Source of the DNA: Rhodoplanes sp963712435
GTDB lineage: Bacteria; Pseudomonadota; Alphaproteobacteria; Rhizobiales; Xanthobacteraceae
Direction of reading: 5' to 3'
Assembly: GCA_963712435.1 (NCBI GenBank)
Contig: CAVQIB010000017.1
Location: 128,474 to 192,473 of the forward strand
DNA: 64,000 nucleotides
Shown here in pieces: positions 59,640-64,000 of the stretch; the first letter of the stretch is position 1, and the number at the start of each line of letters is the position of its first letter. Under the pieces are notes generated by a model, which searched no databases, was not told the origin of the DNA, and worked only from the letters and a program-made list of their open reading frames with translations. The position numbers were made by a program, and so were the translations under genes.

Positions 59640-60874
59640 CGCCGCAAGCTTCCGCTGCGGAAGTTCGCGTGCGCCGCCGTCTGGCCAAGGTGCGCGAGAT
59701 GGTGCTGCCGCAGATTGAGCAGCATGGCGCGATTTTGGCCTGGATCATCGACGACACGAGCTTCCCCAAGCAAGGACGGCATTCGGTCGGGGTGGCGCGG
59801 CAGTACTGCGGTCAACTCGGCAAGCAGGACAATTGCCAGGTGGCGGTGTCGCTGTCGCTGGCCAATCTCCATGCGAGCCTGCCGGTCGCCTATCGGCTGT
59901 ATCTGCCGCAGGAGTGGGCGAACGATCGCGCCCGTCGGCGCAAGACGGGCGTTCCGGAGGAGATCGCTTTCAAGACCAAGCCGGAGATTGCACTCGATCA
60001 GCTGCGCTGGGCCTGTGCGGTCGGCCTGCCGCGCGGCGCGGTTTTGCTGGACGCCGGCTACGGCAATAACAGCGAGCTGCGCGCCGACATCACAGCGCTG
60101 GGACTGACCTACGCGGCCGGCATTCTGTCGACGACCACGGTGTGGCCGCCCGGCGCCCGGCCGTTGCCGGCGAAGACGTGGTCGGGTCGCGGACGACCGC
60201 CGAAGCTGATGCGGCGCGACGATAGGCATCGGCCGGTCTCGGTCAAGGCGCTTGCGCTCAGCCTGCCGAAGCGGGCCTGGCGAACGATCGAATGGCGTGA
60301 GGGCGCGGCCGAACCGCTGCTTTCCCGCTTTGCGCGCCTGCGTGTTCGCACGGCGCATCGCGATTATTGGCTGGCGGAAAGTCGACCCGAAGAATGGCTG
60401 CTGATCGAGTGGCCGAAGGGCGAAAGCGAGCCGACCAAATACTGGCTTTCGACCCTTCCTCAAAACATTCCCTTTCCTGATCTGGTCGACACGGCGAAGC
60501 TGCGCTGGCGCATCGAGCGGGACTATCAGGAGCTCAAGCAAGAGGTCGGGCTCGGACATTTCGAAGGCCGCGGTTGGCGGGGCTTCCATCACCACGCCAC
60601 GCTGTGCATCGCAGCTTACGGATTCCTGATCTCCGAGCGGGAAAGGATTCCCCCCTCAGCAAATCGTTCCTCCAGGACGTTCCCGGAATTTGCACTACCC
60701 AGCAGTTACCGACCCCGCGGATCCGCCACTGCGGCCCGAACGCCACGTCCCAAACTCGATCGCCACCATGCGTCGGCGCCTCATCGCCGCCCTCGTCAAA
60801 ACGCTTCCGCGCTGCCCATGCTGCGCAGCTCCAATCAAGAAGCAATCACTATCGAAAACTTTGTGACGCAGTAA
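59640..60874 (+). pseudogene. IS701-family transposase, N-terminus missing, C-terminus shifted
   Basis: Readable from VRRRLAKVREMVLPQIEQHG, then AWIIDDTSFPKQGRHSVGVA (first Asp), RQYCGQLGKQDNCQVAVSLS, RGAVLLDAGYGNNSELRADI (second Asp), LRWRIERDYQELKQEVGLGH (YREK-type Glu) and FEGRGWRGFHHHATLCIAAY. The first ~70 residues of the family are absent and the end (after ISERERIP) drifts, probably by a break near 60640. All catalytic residues are present. Confidence 0.85.
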
Positions 60875-60955
60875 GATTAAAGCTAAATCCGTTCCGGACC
60901 GCACCCGGTCACTGTTATTTTGTGACGTTCCGTTCTGCCGCTCAAAAAACTAATT

Positions 60956-61327
60956 TCAAATATTAAGGAATTCGACTCCTTCGAATCCGACCGCCGATCT
61001 ATAAATAGCGACGAAAGCAGGCACCTGAAGAGCTAAACACTGTTTATAGTTTGTTGCATTTACTTTTACTCGCTTGACAGTCACCTTGCCACGCTCCGGC
61101 GGGCTGACTAGCCTAATAGTCGGCAAAGGGCCTGAAGTGCAATCCGGCCGGATGTTCGCGTAAAGCCCTACCCTAATGTCTGTATCAGGCGGCCCCTTTA
61201 CCGAACGCTCAGGAACCTTATCTTGCGCCGTCGCCTGGGTGCTTAGCGAAAATATAAATGCAAAAATTACGCTTATCACAAGCCTTTCTCCGTCGAGTTC
61301 CTCGGAAAAGTCACCCATCACGCTCAT
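60956..61327 (-). CDS. secreted hypothetical protein, probably truncated at the C-terminus
   Basis: 123 codons from ATG 61327. Signal peptide RLVISVIFAFIFSLSTQATA, then mature RVGLYANIRPDCTSGPLPTI, SPPERGKVTVKRVKVNATNY and ALQVPAFVAIYRSAVGFEGV. Similar short secreted proteins of unknown function with the PDCTSGPLP block occur in Hyphomicrobiales and usually end in a beta-strand with a TL.V(K/R)-like motif after the last residues here, so the stop at 60956 looks premature. The start overlaps the neuD-like gene by 17 bp, implying translational coupling. Confidence 0.5.
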   Translation of the reverse strand: MSVMGDFSEELDGERLVISVIFAFIFSLSTQATAQDKVPERSVKGPPDTDIRVGLYANIRPDCTSGPLPTIRLVSPPERGKVTVKRVKVNATNYKQCLALQVPAFVAIYRSAVGFEGVEFLNI

Positions 61328-61961
61328 AGTCAATCTTGATTTTTGCTGGAACACCCCAGGCCCGCGCAAAGTCTGGTACGTCTCGGGTCACACACGAGCC
61401 AGCCCCAACCAAAGCACTTTCGCCCACAGATATTCCGGGAATAATTGTTGTGCCGGCACCGATGCAGGCAAGGCGACCAATCCTTACGTTTCCAGCAATA
61501 CTACATCCAGGTGCAATATGGGCTCCTTCCGCTACCCGGCAATCATGATCGATGCAAGAATTGGTGTTAACTATCGTACTGTCATCTATTCGAGTTTCCG
61601 CATTTATAACCGCACCCGCCATGATAGCGATGCCCCGACCGAGTGTAGAGCTGACCGAAACTACTGCCGCGGGGCTGACCGCGTTAAGGATGTCAAATCC
61701 GATCTGGTGGAGATGATGATTAAGCTTCACGCGTCGCACATTGTTTCCAATCCCTACAAATGCGCGGCTAATGCCCTGACGTCGGAACCGCACAAGATCT
61801 CTGTCCGTTCCTATCACCGGTATGCCTAACACCGGATGGCCATTTGAACCTAGATCAATTAGACCAACGATTTCAATATTCCCCGCCGCCCGGAAAAGCT
61901 CAATTATAACCTTCGCGTGGCCACCGGCGCCGATAATCAAGATTGGTGATGAAATGGACAT
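61311..61961 (-). CDS. NeuD/PglD-type sugar O/N-acyltransferase
   Basis: 216 aa, intact, from ATG 61961 (SSPILIIGAGGHAKVIIELF, an N-terminal Rossmann-like half binding the sugar nucleotide). VGLIDLGSNGHPVLGIPVIG is followed by a left-handed beta helix: GRGIAIMAGAVINAETRIDD, VNTNSCIDHDCRVAEGAHIA (catalytic His of DHD), PGCSIAGNVRIGRLACIGAG and VGAGSCVTRDVPDFARAWGV. The family acetylates amino or hydroxyl groups of nucleotide sugars such as UDP-4-amino sugars or sialic acid precursors. It may serve the second aminotransferase (35.5 kb), giving a 4-acetamido sugar; this pairing is inference. A longer open frame upstream is ignored because the fold starts here. Confidence 0.9.
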   Translation of the reverse strand: MSISSPILIIGAGGHAKVIIELFRAAGNIEIVGLIDLGSNGHPVLGIPVIGTDRDLVRFRRQGISRAFVGIGNNVRRVKLNHHLHQIGFDILNAVSPAAVVSVSSTLGRGIAIMAGAVINAETRIDDSTIVNTNSCIDHDCRVAEGAHIAPGCSIAGNVRIGRLACIGAGTTIIPGISVGESALVGAGSCVTRDVPDFARAWGVPAKIKIDYERDG

Positions 61962-62492
61962 CAGCGTTTTATTCGACCTGAGAGCCCAGAGTGTCACAAT
62001 TGAGATTAGGCTCAAGATGTGCCGCTTGTCGAGGCGATCGCGAACACGTGTTTTCGGCCAAGCGTAACACCGAGGACACACACCTTGTCGGTTGTGGCAA
62101 GGGCAAGAACCGCTTAGAATGGCTGTGGGCGTAGTTGCGCGACAATCAACTTTTTTGGCGGGCGTAGCCGCCGGGCGGGGCCCAGCTCGAGCGCAAGCCG
62201 AGCCCATCGCTCATCCCGCCGCTCTCAAAGCGCAGCTATGGCGTTTGTCGCGCAAGCAGCGCTCACGCAGTGCGGCATATCCAGTTTGCATTCTGCCGAG
62301 TGGTGGGAGAGTTCCCGCAGCGAGCCATTTGGCCTCGACGACATGCGGATCGACGACATGCGGATCAGAGTCCTCGGCGATCCACTCCTTGAATTGAGCG
62401 TGGAGTTCATGCTTCGGGTCCGCCAATCCGAAACTCCCGGCATTCGTTTGGGGTCTGTTCTCGGGCCCTTGCAATTGAGCGTGATATGGGCG
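61962..62492. other. gap with an IS21-type end and unexplained sequence
   Basis: About 530 bp. At 62134-62152 GTAGTTGCGCGACAATCAA resembles the terminal repeats of IS21 copies A-C, so a fragment of a further IS21 end probably sits here. 62220-62480 has a minus open frame (HELHAQFKEWIAEDSDPHVV) of no recognised family, containing a perfect 15-bp tandem duplication. Confidence 0.4.
62336..62365 (+). repeat. perfect 15-bp tandem duplication
   Basis: CGACGACATGCGGAT twice in direct succession. In the minus open frame it encodes DPHVV repeated, keeping frame. Small tandem duplications like this arise by slippage. Confidence 0.85.
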
Positions 62493-62807
62493 GGCTCGAC
62501 GATGTCGCAATGGTGCGTGAGCCGATCGAGCAGCGCCGTGGTCATCTTGGCGTCGCCGAGCACGTTCGGCCATTCGCCGAAGGCGAGATTGGTGGTGACG
62601 ATGATCGAGGTTCGTTCGTAGAGCCGGCTGACGGATGGAAGAGGAGCTGGCCGCCGGACTGGGCGACGGGCAGATAGCCGAGTTCATCGAGGACGATGAA
62701 GTCCATGCGGGTGAGGTGATCGGCGAGCCTTTCCCCGCCGGCCGTTGCGGGTCTCCGTCTCAAGCCGATTGACGAGATCGACGACATTGTAGAAGCGACC
62801 GCGCGCC
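62493..62807 (-). pseudogene. istB: istB fragment of the second IS21 type
   Basis: Sequence matching 48.18-48.48 kb: DHLTRMDFIVLDELGYLPVA (Walker B) and, in another frame, LTHHCDIVE. Walker A is lost because an IS256 fragment adjoins at 62808. At least three frame breaks. Confidence 0.85.
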
Positions 62808-63074
62808 GTCGGCGACCGCAAGCTGCGGTGTCGTCGAAAGGCCGCGCCGCTTGAGGCCGAGCAAGAGGTCGCGCCAGGATTGGGCGCTCTCGCGCACGCC
62901 GTCGGCGAAGCCGACCAGTTCCTTCTTGCCCTCGGGCGTCGCGCCGATGATCACGAGGATGCATTGCGCGTGATCCTCAATGCGCTTCCAGATAGATGCC
63001 GTCGACCACCAGTAGACGTGTCGTTTGGCAGACAGATCGCGCTCGCGCCAGCGGCCGTGCTCTGCGCTCCACGC
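62808..63074 (-). pseudogene. IS256-family transposase internal fragment
   Basis: WSAEHGRWRERDLSAKRHVY, QCILVIIGATPEGKKELVGF, ADGVRESAQSWRDLLLGLKR and LSTTPQLAVADGA (second catalytic Asp). Cut on both sides by other IS pieces. It is not contiguous with the IS256 start at 29.8 kb. Confidence 0.85.
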
Positions 63075-63816
63075 ATCAAAGCTTTCCATCGCGGCGTTGT
63101 CCCAGACGTTGCCGGCGCGGCTCATCGAGCAGACGATGCCGTGATCCGCCATCAAGCGCGGAACTGACCGCTCGCGTATTGGCTGCCGCGATCCGAATGA
63201 TGCAGTAGCGCCTCGGGCCGGCCCCGCCGCCAGATTGCCATGACGAGGGCGTCGGCAACGAGCTGAGCCGTCATCGTCGCGCTCATCGCCCAGCCGACCA
63301 CCCGGCGCGAGAACAGGTCGAGCACCGCCGCCACATAGAGCCATCCTTCGGGTGTCCAGATGTAGGTGAAGTCCGCGATCCATTTGCGGTTGGGTGCGGG
63401 GCCTCGAAGCTGCGATTGAGCACGTTGGCGGCGACGGTGGCGTCCGGCCGCTCACCCAGATCAGCCGGCCGGCGACGCCGTCGCGGGCGGGCGCGCAAGG
63501 CTTGGGCGCGCATCAGCCGCTCGATGCGGTGCAGGCCGCATGCGACACCCTCGGCCAGCATGTCGCGCCACACCCGCCGGGCGCCATAGGTCCGGTCGGA
63601 GGCGAGGAAGCTCTCCCGCACCTTCGCTCCAACGATCTCGTCACCGCGCGATCGCGCGCTCGGCGTCCGGCCGACCCAGGCATGGAAGCCGGAACGAGAC
63701 ACATCCAGCACTGCGCACAGCCATGCCACCGGCCAGATCCCGCTGGCTGCTCGCACTGCCTTGTGCCGGGTGGTCGGCCCCTCTGCAGCCGAGTGTCGGC
63801 AGCTCGTCTGCGCCAC
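63075..63816 (-). pseudogene. IS3-family (type b) orfB, lacking the C-terminus
   Basis: VAWLCAVLDVSRSGFHAWVG, DRTYGARRVWRDMLAEGVAC, then, after breaks near 63400 and 63160, KWIADFTYIWTPEGWLYVAA (first Asp), ALLHHSDRGSQYASGQFRA (second Asp) and RAGNVWDNAAMESF, where it stops at an IS256 fragment. The next residues of this protein (FSSMKIERTERK) occur at 37.1 kb. Confidence 0.85.
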
Positions 63817-63867
63817 ATCCGTGTTACATTGAAGCCGTGCATGTCAGCGACGTCCAGCGACCGCTAC

Positions 63868-64000
63868 TGTAGCGCGACAATTTGGATGAGAGCTTCGCGA
63901 CGATCAGGATGGCGAGGTGGCGTCGCGGCATGTTGATGATCGCTGCGTTGCTTTTTGGACGCAAGAAGTTTGTTTGGGGTTGATTGTCGCGCAGCGTCAA
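63868..64000 (-). mobile_element. right end of IS21 copy C, element continues past the window
   Basis: Terminal TGTAGCGCGACAATTTGG at 63868 running rightward; the complement matches the right end of copy B with about one difference in five. The flank 63862-63867 (GTAGCG as complement) equals the left flank of copy B. istB should follow beyond 64000. Confidence 0.8.

Noticed and set aside
28306..63816. Whole IS-rich stretch considered as one composite transposon or integrative element
   Set aside because: No integrase, relaxase, att repeats or tRNA target; IS families and orientations are mixed and nested, so accumulation plus rearrangement explains it better.

Overview
The window is GC-rich DNA from an alphaproteobacterium, most likely of the order Hyphomicrobiales (Bradyrhizobium/Nitrobacter/Xanthobacteraceae-like). 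The basis is the chromosomal order histidine kinase - glnE - convergent PAS kinase - pepN, a PdhS/DivJ-type kinase H-box, a Bug-type solute-binding protein, an Omp25/31-like porin and a Spy/LTXXQ protein. I cannot name a genus. No rRNA, convincing tRNA or CRISPR array was seen.

1-16 kb is mainly housekeeping backbone: a HAMP histidine kinase, glnE (glutamine synthetase adenylyltransferase), a PAS histidine kinase, pepN, a tricarboxylate-type binding protein, a collapsed alcohol dehydrogenase, an MBL-fold hydrolase, an ECF sigma factor, a Spy-like protein and a parvulin-type isomerase. The first 9.9 kb carries an extreme density of one-base frame breaks, mostly extra bases, in genes that should be intact. 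This looks like uncorrected sequence error more than biology.

15.5-28.3 kb is an exopolysaccharide locus of lower GC: WecG/TagA-type transferase, Wza-type outer-membrane export lipoprotein (opposite strand), polysaccharide deacetylase, porin, two GT4 transferases, a broken acyltransferase-like gene, an ExoY/WbaP-type initiating phosphoglycosyltransferase, a stand-alone HTH/leucine-zipper protein resembling an IS3 OrfA, and the last part of a Wzx-type flippase. Several intergenic regions share an ATCGTACC-like word.

28.3-64 kb is an insertion-sequence scrapyard (IS21 of two types, IS110 of two types, IS3 of two types, several IS5 groups, IS66 of two groups, ISL3, IS256, IS701 and a group II intron RT fragment), mostly truncated and nested. 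Between the pieces are islands of nucleotide-sugar and glycan genes, nearly all on the minus strand: rfbA; a perosamine-synthetase-like DegT; a membrane glycosyltransferase-like protein; an operon fdtB-like transaminase / GT2 / WxcM-type fusion (acetyltransferase + 3,4-ketoisomerase) / gtrA; a GT14 enzyme (plus strand); rfbB; and a NeuD-type acyltransferase. Together rfbA, rfbB, WxcM and FdtB make a complete predicted route to a dTDP-3-acetamido-3,6-dideoxyhexose, although mobile DNA now separates the genes.

The most informative structural signal is in the IS21 copies. Two halves of one IS110 gene lie 26 kb apart in opposite orientation, each next to an IS21 end and each carrying the same 7-bp target word CGGTCAC. 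A second IS21 insertion shows the same behaviour with GTAGCG. The 52.9-55.5 kb IS21 therefore appears to be a recombinant of two earlier insertions, recording a large rearrangement of the glycan locus. I did not identify a clearly new molecular system; the most novel candidates are this rearrangement, the shared intergenic word and the OrfA-like putative regulator.
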